From Bauldia sp. (GTDB taxonomy: Bacteria > Pseudomonadota > Alphaproteobacteria > Rhizobiales > Kaistiaceae): a stretch of DNA of 37,444 nt. The stretch lies in assembly GCA_020853895.1 (NCBI GenBank), contig JADYYB010000066.1, positions 1 through 37,444 on the forward strand, given 5' to 3'. Below are positions 18,151-28,818 of the stretch, one piece after another (the first letter of the stretch is position 1; each line of letters begins with the position of its first letter). A program made the position numbers and the translations under genes. The notes beneath the pieces are model-generated. The model searched no databases and was not told the origin of the DNA. It saw nothing but the letters and a program-made list of their open reading frames with translations.

Positions 18151-18869
18151 TCCCGCACCACCAGCGCGAAGACCAGGACGTCGACCGAGGCCGCGCCGGC
18201 GCGGAGCAGCGCCTTGGTCGCCGCCTTCGAGGTCTCGCCGGTCGTGTAGACGTCGTCGACCAGCAGGACGCGCCGCCCGGCGATGATGCCCCGCGCCGCG
18301 TCCGGCACGGCGAACGCGCCGGCGACGTTCTTCGCCCGCTCCGTCGCGCTGAGCCCGACCTGCTGCCGCGTCGCCTTCACGCGGGCGAGCGCCTCGGGCG
18401 CGAAGACCTTGCCCGCGGCGCGCGCGATCTCGGACGCCAGGAGCGCCGACTGGTTGAACCGCCGCTGCCAGAGCCGCCGCCGGTGCAGCGGCACCGGCAT
18501 CACCAGCTCGGCGTCCGCGACCAGGCTGGCGCCCGCCCGGCCCATCCACAAGGCCATCCAGCGCGCGAGGTCGAGCCGGTCGCGATATTTGAGCGAATGC
18601 ACGAGCTGCCGCGCCACGTCGTCGTGCCGCGCCACGGCGCGGAGCCGCCCGAAGGGCGGCGGGTCGGCGATCGCTTCGGGCGACAGGGCGCCCCCGCCCG
18701 GATCGAAGGCGAAGGGCGTGCCGAGGCGCTCGCAATAGGGCCTCTCGATCATTGCCAGCCCGCCCCAGCAGCGTGCGCAAAGCCCGCCGTCCTCCCCCAC
18801 GCGCGTGTCGCAGGCGAGGCAATGCGGCGGCCACAGGAAGCGGACGATTCCCCTGCCGGCCCTCCGCAT
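18147..18869 (-). CDS. comF: ComF family protein (phosphoribosyltransferase-like)
   Basis: A 240-aa protein of the ComF/GntX family. The N-terminus has a four-cysteine zinc finger (Cys17, Cys20, Cys31, Cys34 in HCLACDT and CARCWGG). The C-terminal phosphoribosyltransferase domain has the PRPP-binding motif VLLVDDVYTTGET. The conserved PVPLHRRRLWQRRFNQS is present. ComF takes part in DNA uptake in naturally competent species; elsewhere its role is unclear. The ATG at 18869 gives the normal length; upstream in-frame codons run into the divergent methyltransferase promoter region. It is the first gene of the comF-nitrilase-DUF1178 unit. Confidence 0.93.
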   Translation of the reverse strand: MRRAGRGIVRFLWPPHCLACDTRVGEDGGLCARCWGGLAMIERPYCERLGTPFAFDPGGGALSPEAIADPPPFGRLRAVARHDDVARQLVHSLKYRDRLDLARWMALWMGRAGASLVADAELVMPVPLHRRRLWQRRFNQSALLASEIARAAGKVFAPEALARVKATRQQVGLSATERAKNVAGAFAVPDAARGIIAGRRVLLVDDVYTTGETSKAATKALLRAGAASVDVLVFALVVRE

Positions 18870-18971
18870 GGCGGGCCGGAGGCGGGGCGGCGAGGCTCTT
18901 TCTGCGATGCCGGTTTCGAGCACGCGAGGATCGCTATCCCTTTTTGACGCCGCGTCAACCGCGCACCATAA

Positions 18972-18990
18972 GGTGCCCATAATGGGCACC
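18972..18990. promoter_or_regulatory. 19-bp perfect palindrome in the comF/methyltransferase divergent region
   Basis: GGTGCCCAT-A-ATGGGCACC is a perfect 9-bp inverted repeat around one central base. It overlaps the chosen ATG of the methyltransferase (18982) and abuts a second in-frame ATG (18991). A dimeric regulator could bind it, or it could fold over the start codon in the mRNA. No regulator gene lies nearby. Confidence 0.4.
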
Positions 18991-19884
18991 ATGACCCCGC
19001 TTTTCGACCGCGCGCTCCTCGTGCGCCGCCTGCGGCGCGCCGCTGCGCGGGCCGATGGCGCCGATTTCCTGCTCCGCCGCGCCGCCGACGACCTCGCCGA
19101 GCGCCTGTCGGCCGTCTCGCGCCGCTTTGCCGTCGCGGCCGACGTCGGGACGCCCGGCGAGGCGGTCGCCGAGCTTCTGGCCGCTTCCGGCCAGGTCGAT
19201 ACGCTCCTCCGCCTCCGCCCCGTCGCGCCGCTGACCGGCCACGCCCTGGTGGTCGTCGCCGACGAGGAGCTCCTGCCGCTCGGCGGGGCCTCGCTCGATC
19301 TCCTCGTCTCGGCCCTCGCCCTGCAATGGGTCAACGACCTCCCCGGCGCGCTCGCCCAGTTCCGCCGCGCGCTCCGGCCCGATGGCCTCTTCCTCGGCGC
19401 CTTCGTCGGTGGCGACAGCCTGCCCGAGCTCCGCACCGCCTTCGCCGCCGCCGAGGCCGAGCTGCGCGGCGGCGCCTCGCCGCGCGTCGCCCCCTTCGTC
19501 GATCTCTCCGAGATGGGCGGCCTCCTGCAGCGCGCCGGGTTCGCGCTGCCTGTCGCTGACCGCGACCGGCTCGTCGTCCGCTATCCCTCGATGCTCGAGC
19601 TGATCCGCGACCTTCGCGCCATGGGCGCGACCAACGCCCTCGTCGAGCGCGACAGACGCCCGCTCACCCGCGGCGTTCTCCTCCGCGCGGCGGAGATCTA
19701 CGCCGGGCGCTTCGCCGACGCGGACGGACGGGTGCGCGCGACCTTCGAGATCCTCTCGGTGTCGGGCTGGGCGCCCGACGCCAGCCAGCAGAAGCCGCTC
19801 CGCCCCGGCTCGGCGGGGGCCCGACTGGCAGACGCGCTCGGAACGAGCGAACGGAGCGCGGGGGAGAAGGCCGGCCCGCGCTAG
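18982..19884 (+). CDS. BioC/NDUFAF5-like SAM-dependent methyltransferase
   Basis: A 300-aa class I methyltransferase-like protein with the start typical of the group (FDRALLVRRLRRAA). The Rossmann part has LDLLVSALALQWVNDLPGAL, the hallmark of the BioC/NDUFAF5 branch, then RALRPDGLFLGAFVGGDSLPELR. The glycine-rich SAM loop is weak (VAADVGTPGEAVAEL), as in several family members. In alphaproteobacteria this gene next to comF is related to mitochondrial NDUFAF5, which hydroxylates an arginine of a complex I subunit, so hydroxylase or methyltransferase activity are both possible. The start at 18982 has AAGG 8 nt upstream; ATG 18991 is the alternative. Its stop overlaps the convergent pilin stop. 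Confidence 0.87.
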   Translation: MGTMTPLFDRALLVRRLRRAAARADGADFLLRRAADDLAERLSAVSRRFAVAADVGTPGEAVAELLAASGQVDTLLRLRPVAPLTGHALVVVADEELLPLGGASLDLLVSALALQWVNDLPGALAQFRRALRPDGLFLGAFVGGDSLPELRTAFAAAEAELRGGASPRVAPFVDLSEMGGLLQRAGFALPVADRDRLVVRYPSMLELIRDLRAMGATNALVERDRRPLTRGVLLRAAEIYAGRFADADGRVRATFEILSVSGWAPDASQQKPLRPGSAGARLADALGTSERSAGEKAGPR

Positions 19885-20081
19885 GGCCAGGCGTCCAGCG
19901 TGCCGAACATCATGAACGCGTCATGGAGGTTGACGCCGAGGAGGCCCGCCGCGATGACGATCGCAAGGCCGATGAGGGCGGCGATCAGCGAGTATTCGAT
20001 GGCCGTGGCGCCGCTCCGCTCGTGCCAGAAGCCAGCCAGCGGCCGCACGGCTCGGACGTCCTTCCTGGCAATGGGCTCCAT
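19881..20081 (-). CDS. Flp family type IVb pilin
   Basis: A 66-aa prepilin. After a 24-residue leader comes the Flp/Fap signature SG-ATAIEYSLIAALIGLAIV: cleavage is expected after Gly24, with the conserved Glu29-Tyr30 pair five residues on, then one hydrophobic helix. Such subunits build Tad adhesive pili after processing by TadV/CpaA. No tad/cpa genes are in the window, so this copy is isolated. I chose the ATG at 20081 (GAGG 6 nt upstream) over the GTG at 20093. Its TAG stop overlaps the TAG of the convergent methyltransferase gene by two bases. Confidence 0.9.
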   Translation of the reverse strand: MEPIARKDVRAVRPLAGFWHERSGATAIEYSLIAALIGLAIVIAAGLLGVNLHDAFMMFGTLDAWP

Positions 20082-20126
20082 GGCGATCCTCACGGTCGGC
20101 CGACGACGCCGGGGCGGTTGCCCAGG

Positions 20127-20173
20127 CCCGTGGAGTTAACCGTTCAAGTTTGAAGGACTGTTTAAGCCACGGG
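20127..20173. repeat. Inverted repeat between the Nudix and pilin genes
   Basis: CCCGTGG (20127-20133) and CCACGGG (20167-20173) bracket a TTCAA-gt-TTGAA palindrome (20143-20154) and an AT-rich stretch. It lies 17 nt past the Nudix gene stop and upstream of the pilin gene. It may help end mutT transcription, though there is no U-run. Confidence 0.4.
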
Positions 20174-20190
20174 CAGAAACGGGCAAGTAT

Positions 20191-20628
20191 TCAGAGCCGT
20201 TCGGCGATCGCCGAGAGCAGAGGTTTGTCTGCGGGAACAAAGGGATAGTCGGAGAGCTTGTCGGGCTTCACCCATCTGAGCGTCTGACCTTCCCGCCCCT
20301 CTGGTAAACCCGTCCATTTGCGGCAGGCATAGAGGGGCATCAGGAGGTGGAAACTTTCGTAACCATGGCTGGCGAAGATCAGCGGCCAGAGGCACTGGAC
20401 GCAGATCTCGACCCCCAGCTCCTCGCGCAGCTCCCGCCCGAGCGTCTCCTCGGGGCTCTCGCCGGGCTCGACCTTGCCGCCGGGAAATTCCCAGAGCCCC
20501 GCCATCGCCTTGCCTTCCGGGCGCTGGGCGATCAGCACCCGCCCGTCCACGTCCACGAGCGCGCAGGCGGCGACCACGAGGAGCCGCTTCTCCGCCGTCG
20601 CGATCGGGCTAGCTTCGGTAGTCGCCAT
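20191..20628 (-). CDS. mutT: Nudix hydrolase, MutT-type (8-oxo-dGTP diphosphatase)
   Basis: A 145-aa enzyme that removes oxidised nucleotides (8-oxo-dGTP) from the pool. The Nudix box is complete at residues 51-73 (GX5EX7REUXEEXGU; REL at 65-67, EE at 69-70). The preceding [22 protein letters not shown] is typical of MutT. The start overlaps the end of argJ by 20 nt, so translation of the two is linked. The argJ-mutT pair is common in rhizobia. Substrate specificity is taken from the family. Confidence 0.93.
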   Translation of the reverse strand: MATTEASPIATAEKRLLVVAACALVDVDGRVLIAQRPEGKAMAGLWEFPGGKVEPGESPEETLGRELREELGVEICVQCLWPLIFASHGYESFHLLMPLYACRKWTGLPEGREGQTLRWVKPDKLSDYPFVPADKPLLSAIAERL

Positions 20629-21847
20629 TGATCGCGACGTACTCCTTGGTGAGGTCGCAGGTCCACACCGTGTCGCGCCCGCGCCCGATCCCGAGATCGA
20701 CGGTGATGGTGATGGCCTGGTTGCGCATGTACTCGGAAGCGGCTTCCTCCGAGTAGTCGAAGTCGCGCTCCCCGTTCACCGCCACCCGGAGGCTGCCGAA
20801 ATAGATCGCCAGCCTGTCGCGGTCGGCCGGCTCGCCGGCCTTGCCGACCGCAGCGACGATGCGCCCCCAATTGGCGTCCTCGCCGGCGATCGCGGTCTTC
20901 ACCAGCGGCGAGTTGGCGATCGACATGCCGATCCGCCGCGCCGATTTCTTCGAGGTCGCCCCGGTGACGTTGATGGCGACGAATTTCCGCGCCCCCTCCC
21001 CGTCGCGCACCACCTGGTGGGCGAGATCGCGGAGGAGATCGGCGAGCTCGCGGCGGAAGGCCCTGACCCGCCGGTCGGCCGGATCGGCGAGCAGTTCGCC
21101 GCCCGCCTTGCCGGTGGCGAAGAGGAGCAGCGTGTCCGAGGTCGAGGTGTCGCCGTCCACGGTGATGGCGTTGAAGCTGTCGACCGCCTCGCGGCGCAGC
21201 ATGTCGGTGAGGAGCGGGGCCGCGATCGGCGCGTCGGTCACCACGAAGGAGAGCATCGTCGCCATGTCCGGCGCGATCATGCCGGCGCCCTTGGCGATGC
21301 CGTTGATGACGACCTTCTGCCCGCCAAAGGCGACCTCGCGGGTGGCGACCTTGGGATAGGTGTCGGTGGTCATGATGGCGCGCGCGGCCTCGTGCCAGGC
21401 GGTACCGGTCGCGCTCGCGGCGGCCGGCCCGATCACCGGCGCGAACTTGCTGGCGTCGAGCGGCTCGCCGATCACCCCGGTCGAGGCCAGGAACACGTCC
21501 TCCGGCCGGCAACCGACGGCTTCGGCCACCATGCCGGCCGAAGCCGTCACCGTAGCCTTGCCGCGCATCCCGGTGAAGGCGTTGGCGTTTCCCGAGTTGA
21601 CGAGGAGCGCCCGGGCGGTGCCGGCGGCGAGCGCGGCGCGGCACCAGTCGACGGTCGCCGACGGGCATTTGGAACGGGTGAACACCCCGCCCACCGTCGT
21701 GCCCGGGTCGAACAGCATCAGCATCACGTCGGTCCGGCCGGGATAGCGTATCCCGGCCGAGGCGGTGGCGATCCTCGCTCCCGGAACCTCGGGGAGGTCC
21801 GGGAACGAGAGCGGCGCGAGCGGCGAGACGCCCGTCACGGCGCCCAT
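20609..21847 (-). CDS. argJ: Bifunctional ornithine acetyltransferase / N-acetylglutamate synthase
   Basis: A 412-aa enzyme that recycles the acetyl group from N-acetylornithine to glutamate in arginine synthesis. The precursor cleaves itself between Ala196 and Thr197 in [13 protein letters not shown], and Thr197 becomes the nucleophile. Other conserved stretches are [28 protein letters not shown] and GEDANWGRI, with the C-terminus ending in the usual AINGDYRS. The ATG at 21847 gives the normal length, with GGAGG about 11 nt upstream. It sits between the PpiC isomerase gene and mutT. Confidence 0.97.
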   Translation of the reverse strand: MGAVTGVSPLAPLSFPDLPEVPGARIATASAGIRYPGRTDVMLMLFDPGTTVGGVFTRSKCPSATVDWCRAALAAGTARALLVNSGNANAFTGMRGKATVTASAGMVAEAVGCRPEDVFLASTGVIGEPLDASKFAPVIGPAAASATGTAWHEAARAIMTTDTYPKVATREVAFGGQKVVINGIAKGAGMIAPDMATMLSFVVTDAPIAAPLLTDMLRREAVDSFNAITVDGDTSTSDTLLLFATGKAGGELLADPADRRVRAFRRELADLLRDLAHQVVRDGEGARKFVAINVTGATSKKSARRIGMSIANSPLVKTAIAGEDANWGRIVAAVGKAGEPADRDRLAIYFGSLRVAVNGERDFDYSEEAASEYMRNQAITITVDLGIGRGRDTVWTCDLTKEYVAINGDYRS

Positions 21848-21867
21848 GTCGTGGCGCGCCTCCGCGG

Positions 21868-22953
21868 CTAGGGCGCCGGTGCCGGAGCCGCCGGCTCGGC
21901 GGGAGCCGGAGCAGGCTCGGGGGCCGGCGCAGCGGGCGCCGGGGCCGGCGCGGGCGCCACCGGCGTGGCGTCGGCCACGCGCAGGCACTCGACCGCCTCG
22001 AGCGGGTTGATCTCGACCGGCCCCGCGGCGGCGGGCGCCTCCGGCGCCGGCGTCGGCGCGTTCGGGTCGACGATCGAGGCGGTGGCGGTCAGCGCGTCGA
22101 TCCACGCCCCGTAGAGGTCGCCATAGACGATCTGCCGGACCTGGTCCTCGACCTGGTCGAAGGGCGGCGGCGGGGTGGTGCGGCGGTCCTCGGCGCGGAT
22201 CACGTGCCAGCCATATTCGGTCTGCACCGGCTGCTCGGTGATCGCGCCCGGCTCGAGGGCGAAGGCGGTGGCGCCGAACGGCTCGACCATCTGGCCTTCG
22301 CTGAAGAAGCCGAGATCCCCGCCATTGCCCTTGGTCGCCGTGTCGGTCGAATACTGCGCCGCGAGCGCCGCGAAATCCCCGCCCGCGCGCAGCTGGGCGA
22401 TGATGTCGATCGCCTCCTGCTCGGTGGCGACCAGGATGTGGCTGGCGCGCACCTCTTCCTGCGTGGTGACGCCGGCGATGAGGTTGTCGTAGCAGGAGCG
22501 GATCATGGCGTCGTCGACCGCCCCGATGATCCGCTGGGTGACGAACTCGTCGCGCAGCGCCTGCTTGCGGTAGAACGCCATGCGGCGGTCGTAGTCCGCC
22601 GTCTCCTCGAGGCCGACGGTGGCCGCGTGGTCGGCGAGGAGCTTGAGCGTGATGAGGGCATTGAGCGCCGCGCCCTTGCGCTGCGCCAGCGGCACGCTTT
22701 CCAGCATCGCGCCGAGCTCGTAGCCGGCGATCGTGACGTCGCCCTCGGTGATCTCCTCCCCGTTCACGATCGCGAGAACCGTGTTGGGGTCCGGCGGGCT
22801 GGACTGCAGCGGAGCGGCAGGGGTGGCGGGGGCCGGGGCGGCCGGATCCGCCGGCGCCTGGGCGAAGGCCATCGAGGCCGAAAGGACGGTGCCGGCAACC
22901 AGCGCCAAAGCGCGGCCAGCCAGCCGGAAACGGGCAGGATTCCTCGGGGTCAT
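21868..22953 (-). CDS. Periplasmic peptidylprolyl isomerase, PpiC/parvulin type (SurA-like)
   Basis: A 361-aa exported foldase. It has a clear signal peptide with likely cleavage after AFA (residue ~31), a Pro/Ala-rich linker, an N-terminal chaperone helix region ([11 protein letters not shown] onwards), and a parvulin domain around residues 165-265 ([38 protein letters not shown]). The last ~70 residues are almost entirely Ala, Pro and Glu, probably disordered; two cysteines (in IRSCYDN and AVECLRV) might pair. Such proteins help outer-membrane proteins fold. GGGAG lies 4 nt before the ATG. It is divergent from secA, as in rhizobia. Confidence 0.93.
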   Translation of the reverse strand: MTPRNPARFRLAGRALALVAGTVLSASMAFAQAPADPAAPAPATPAAPLQSSPPDPNTVLAIVNGEEITEGDVTIAGYELGAMLESVPLAQRKGAALNALITLKLLADHAATVGLEETADYDRRMAFYRKQALRDEFVTQRIIGAVDDAMIRSCYDNLIAGVTTQEEVRASHILVATEQEAIDIIAQLRAGGDFAALAAQYSTDTATKGNGGDLGFFSEGQMVEPFGATAFALEPGAITEQPVQTEYGWHVIRAEDRRTTPPPPFDQVEDQVRQIVYGDLYGAWIDALTATASIVDPNAPTPAPEAPAAAGPVEINPLEAVECLRVADATPVAPAPAPAPAAPAPEPAPAPAEPAAPAPAP

Positions 22954-23040
22954 GCTACTCCCTTGTACGTGTTAGACCGGGGGGAAGCGGGTGGTCGCCC
23001 CGCTGATTATTGCCTGGCCGCAGCCGATCCCGGAGCGCCG

Positions 23041-23069
23041 TTGACATCGAAATGACCCCCTCTTATCTG
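23041..23069 (+). promoter_or_regulatory. Candidate secA promoter
   Basis: A perfect TTGACA (23041-23046) is followed after 17 nt by TATCTG (23064-23069), a weaker -10. It lies ~150 nt upstream of the secA start, in the 263-nt region shared with the divergent isomerase gene. No second convincing promoter is visible there. Confidence 0.45.
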
Positions 23070-23216
23070 TCTCACGTCCCGGCGTCCAGAACGCTTTGAC
23101 TCTCCTGGAATGGCAGCGCTCCAGCGACCCCAGCGGAGCCGGGCTTCCCGCCATTTCTTAGTGCGCAAGGCCTGGGCCTGCCCCATATTGTTGGGACGCC
23201 CCGAAGGACTCATTGA

Positions 23217-25985
<2,769 letters not shown>

Positions 25986-26012
25986 CCGCCGTTCCCTTTC
26001 CGATCCCCCACG

Positions 26013-26071
26013 CTTAACCTCCCCCTTGCGGGGAGGTCGAAACCGCCGTTTCAGGCGGTTTCGGGAGGGGG
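26013..26071 (+). repeat. Left 59-bp arm of the DUF559 unit (double hairpin)
   Basis: This arm contains two perfect hairpins: ACCTCCCC-cttgc-GGGGAGGT, then CGAAACCGCC-gtttca-GGCGGTTTCG, ending GGGAGGGGG. It also lies just after secA and could serve as its terminator. It pairs with the right arm at 55 of 59 positions. Confidence 0.85.
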
Positions 26072-26078
26072 GTAGGCC

Positions 26079-26445
26079 GTGGGGCACCGCACGATCCGGC
26101 CGGACAAGCGCCGCCTGGCGAAGGAGTTCCGCTCGCCCATGACCGAGCCCGAACTCCGTCTCTGGCTCACGATCCGCAACGGCGGGCTATCGGGTCTCCG
26201 CTTCCGCCGACAGGCTCCCTATCGTCGACTTCCTCTGCCTAACGGAGCGTTTGATCCTCGAGGTCGACGGCAGCCAGCACTGGTTTGACGAGAATGCCGA
26301 GAAGGACGCACGGCGAACCCGTTGGCTGGGGTCCGAGCGCTTTCGGATTCTGCGCTTCTCGAACCACGATATCCGCACCAACCTCGGCGGCGTCTGCGAC
26401 GCCATCCTGGCGGCGCGGTTGCGACCCCCTCCCGAAAACGGCTGA
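26079..26445 (+). pseudogene. DUF559 endonuclease-like gene, frameshifted
   Basis: The first frame (GTG 26079) encodes the family N-terminus: LAKEFRSPMTEPELRLWLTI and GLRFRRQAP. The family then continues with a segment like IGPYIVDFLCL. Here the sequence jumps from RQAP into another frame at 26221, which reads IVDFLCLTERLILEVDGSQH and on through RFRILRFSNHDIRTNLGGV to a TGA at 26443-26445. The missing IGPY-like codons and the frame change fit an 11-nt deletion at 26219-26221. The nuclease-like core (DFLCL..LILEVDGSQHW) is therefore out of frame. The gene lies inside 59-bp inverted repeats and its stop falls in the right arm. A sequencing error is less likely, because conserved residues are missing too. 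Confidence 0.85.
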
Positions 26446-26483
26446 AACGCCGTTTTCGACCTCCCCGCAAGGGGGAGGTTAAG
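26425..26483 (-). repeat. Right 59-bp arm of the DUF559 unit (double hairpin)
   Basis: Read on the minus strand it begins CTTAACCTCCCC-cttgc-GGGGAGG like the left arm. The second hairpin is CGAAAACGGC-gtttca-GCCGTTTTCG. The four differences from the left arm form two compensated base pairs (C-G to A-T and C-G to G-C). Confidence 0.85.
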
Positions 26484-26496
26484 GTGACGCTGACCC

Positions 26497-27678
26497 CTAA
26501 GGCGGCGGGACGGTCGAGGTGGTGGCGCTCCAGATTCCCGACGTGAAGAGGCTCTCGTAGTAGCTTGAGGCCGCAGGCGTTACCGGCGCCTCCACCGACA
26601 CTGTCGGCACGGCCGTCGAGGCCGCGATCGGCGCCGGAGCCGGCGGTACCGGCGCGGTCGCCGCGACCACCTCGGGCCGCGACAGCGGCATCGGCGCCGC
26701 GCCCGCCGACGGAGCCGGCGTCGGGGCCGCGCCCACCACGAACGGCCCGCTCGCGCCGGGCGCTGGCGTGGTGGCCGGCGGCAGCGCCGAGGCGATGGCC
26801 GGCGGAGGCGGCGGCTCGGCGCGTCCGCCCATCCGCGCGATCAGGTTCTGATAGGTCAGTCGCTCGGCCGCCGAGCGCTGCGCGACCAGCGTCCGCGTCG
26901 GCTCGGGCACCGAATAGGGCGGGCACACCGCGTTGGCGTCGAAGCGCGCCCCGCCCGCGTCGGCATTGAAGACGTAGCGGCGGTCGCACACGTTCACGCC
27001 CGGCACCGTCCGCGTCGCCTCGAAGGAGTCGTAGCCCTCCTTCAGCATCCACCAGAACTCGGCGTGCTCGCTGTCGGCGTGTCGCGCCATGTTCGCGGCG
27101 GTCATGCGGAACGGGAAGGCGTGCACCTGGAAGGCGCGCTGCCCGCCCTCGAAGGCCTCGCGCGCGATCGCGAACACCTCGCCCGCGTCCTCGTCGGTCA
27201 GCGCGTAGCAGCCGGACGAGGAGCACGCGCCGTGCACCATGAGGTTCGAGCCGGTGCGCCCGAGCGAGCGGTCGAAGGCGTTCGGGTAGCCGATGTTGAA
27301 GGCCAGATAGGCGATCGAGTTCGGGTTCATCTGCGCCGGGGTCACCGTGTAGAACCCCTCGGGCGCCTGGCGGTCGCCCTCGCGAATCTTCGGCCCGAGC
27401 ACGCCCGACCAGCGGCAGATGTCGTAGGTGGTCAGCAGCGCGTAGGAACCGTTCGGCGTCTGCTTCCAGATCTCGACCTCGGATTCCTCCTTGAAGATGC
27501 GGACATAGATCGGCGAGCCAATCTCCACGCCGATCATCCGCATCTTGGCGACCAGCATGCCGGGGATCGGCAGGAGATGCTTCGGAACGTCGGAAAGCTG
27601 GCAGCCGACGGCGGCGGCTGACAGGAGCGCGACCATAGCGGCGCGGCGGAAGAGGCCGATCTTCTCTCTGCGGTTCAT
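26497..27678 (-). CDS. L,D-transpeptidase family lipoprotein (YafK-like)
   Basis: A 393-aa putative lipoprotein. The signal peptide ends in lipobox AAVGC with Cys26 as the lipidation site. The YkuD-type domain holds VHGACSSSGCYALTDE: His149 and catalytic Cys157 in the HGxxxSxGC motif. This YafK/ErfK branch forms or cuts peptidoglycan-lipoprotein or 3-3 links in the periplasm. From about residue 280 the chain is Pro/Ala-rich and probably disordered. The ATG at 27678 has AGGA 6 nt upstream. It is the last gene of a minus-strand run xerD, lipoprotein, accA, this gene; accA followed by an L,D-transpeptidase gene is usual in rhizobia. Confidence 0.9.
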   Translation of the reverse strand: MNRREKIGLFRRAAMVALLSAAAVGCQLSDVPKHLLPIPGMLVAKMRMIGVEIGSPIYVRIFKEESEVEIWKQTPNGSYALLTTYDICRWSGVLGPKIREGDRQAPEGFYTVTPAQMNPNSIAYLAFNIGYPNAFDRSLGRTGSNLMVHGACSSSGCYALTDEDAGEVFAIAREAFEGGQRAFQVHAFPFRMTAANMARHADSEHAEFWWMLKEGYDSFEATRTVPGVNVCDRRYVFNADAGGARFDANAVCPPYSVPEPTRTLVAQRSAAERLTYQNLIARMGGRAEPPPPPAIASALPPATTPAPGASGPFVVGAAPTPAPSAGAAPMPLSRPEVVAATAPVPPAPAPIAASTAVPTVSVEAPVTPAASSYYESLFTSGIWSATTSTVPPP

Positions 27679-27775
27679 TCCCTGTCCTGCTCTCCGCCGG
27701 CTGATATGGGCGGAGTATCGAACCCGTAACCTTGACGAAGTGTTAGCCCGGCCGCATCCGAGACCATCGAAACTG

Positions 27776-28729
27776 TCAGAGCGTTCGCCCGATCGCAAGG
27801 AACTTTTCGCGCCGCATCCGGCGGATATCCTCGCGCGAGGCCCCGTCCAGCTCGCGGAGCGCCGCGTCGATCGTGTCGCCTGTCGCCCTTATCACCGCCT
27901 CCGGCTCGCGATGCGCGCCCCCCACCGGCTCCTCGATGATCGCGTCGACCACCTTCAGCCGCAGGAGGTCGTCCGAGGTGATCTTCATGTTGGTGGCCGC
28001 TTCCTGCGCATGCGAGGCGTCGTGCCAGAGGATCGAGGACGCCGCCTCCGGCGAGCTGACGCTGTAGATCGCGTGCTGCAGCATGTAGACCCGGTTGGCG
28101 GCCGCGATCGCGATCGCCCCGCCCGAGCCGCCCTCTCCAATGATCACCGCCACGTTCGGCACGCCGAGCCCGAGGCTGGTCTCGGTCGAGCGCGCGATCG
28201 CCTCGGCCTGGCCGCGCTCCTCGGCGTCGATGCCGGGATAGGCGCCCGCGGTGTCCACCAGCGCGATCACCGGGAGGTCGAACCGGTCGGCCATTTCCAT
28301 GAGCCGCGTCGCCTTGCGGTAGCCTTCGGGCCGGGCGCTCCCGAAATTGTGCCGGATGCGGCTCTCCGTGTCGCTGCCCTTCTCGTGGCCGACCACCGCG
28401 ACGGGCCGCCCGCGGAACCGCCCGAGGCCGGCCATGATCGCGGCGTCCTCGGCGAATTTCCGGTCGCCGGCGAGCGGTGTGAACTCGTCGATCAGCGCCT
28501 TGGTGTAGTCGAGGAAATGCGGCCGGTCCTGGTGGCGCGCGACCTGCGTGCGCTGCCACGGCGTCAGCTTGGAATAGATCTCGGAGAGAAGGTGCGCGGC
28601 CTTGGCCTCGAGCCGTCCGATCTCGTCGCCGATCGCGGCGGCGTCGCCGGTTTCGCTGATCGCCTTCAGCTCCTGGACCTTGCCCTGCAGGTCGGCCCAC
28701 GGCTTTTCGAATTCGAGATAGCTGCGCAT
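27776..28729 (-). CDS. accA: Acetyl-CoA carboxylase carboxyltransferase subunit alpha
   Basis: A 317-aa subunit that, with AccD, moves the carboxyl group from biotin to acetyl-CoA to give malonyl-CoA for fatty acid synthesis. The family N-terminus YLEFEKPWADLQGKVQEL is clear. The crotonase-like core has RPVAVVGHEKG, PVIALVDTAGAYPGIDAEER, GEGGSGGAIAI and SSPEAASSILWHDA. Length and ends are standard. It lies between the regulatory-domain lipoprotein gene (89 nt gap) and the L,D-transpeptidase gene (97 nt gap) on the same strand. Confidence 0.98.
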   Translation of the reverse strand: MRSYLEFEKPWADLQGKVQELKAISETGDAAAIGDEIGRLEAKAAHLLSEIYSKLTPWQRTQVARHQDRPHFLDYTKALIDEFTPLAGDRKFAEDAAIMAGLGRFRGRPVAVVGHEKGSDTESRIRHNFGSARPEGYRKATRLMEMADRFDLPVIALVDTAGAYPGIDAEERGQAEAIARSTETSLGLGVPNVAVIIGEGGSGGAIAIAAANRVYMLQHAIYSVSSPEAASSILWHDASHAQEAATNMKITSDDLLRLKVVDAIIEEPVGGAHREPEAVIRATGDTIDAALRELDGASREDIRRMRREKFLAIGRTL

Positions 28730-28818
28730 TGACCTCTATGGCGGCTGGGGCCGCGTGCAAATCGGGGCGGACCTTGGCTTGCGCCTTCCCCCGAAGTCAA
28801 GCCGCGCCGGGTTCCCTG

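Larger units (their letters stand above)
26013..26483. mobile_element. Inverted-repeat-bounded DUF559 unit
   Basis: The broken DUF559 gene is bracketed by two 59-bp reverse-complementary arms (26013-26071 and 26425-26483) that match at 55 of 59 positions. Gene and arms form one compact ~470 bp unit between secA and the L,D-transpeptidase gene. DUF559 proteins resemble very-short-patch-repair type nucleases, so a repeat-plus-nuclease unit that moves or is copied is plausible. No target-site duplication is evident, so mobility is inference. Confidence 0.45.

Noticed and set aside
26079-26288. The first DUF559 frame as an intact 69-aa gene
   Set aside because: After RQAP the translation loses all family similarity, while the conserved continuation is found in another frame, so a broken gene explains it better.
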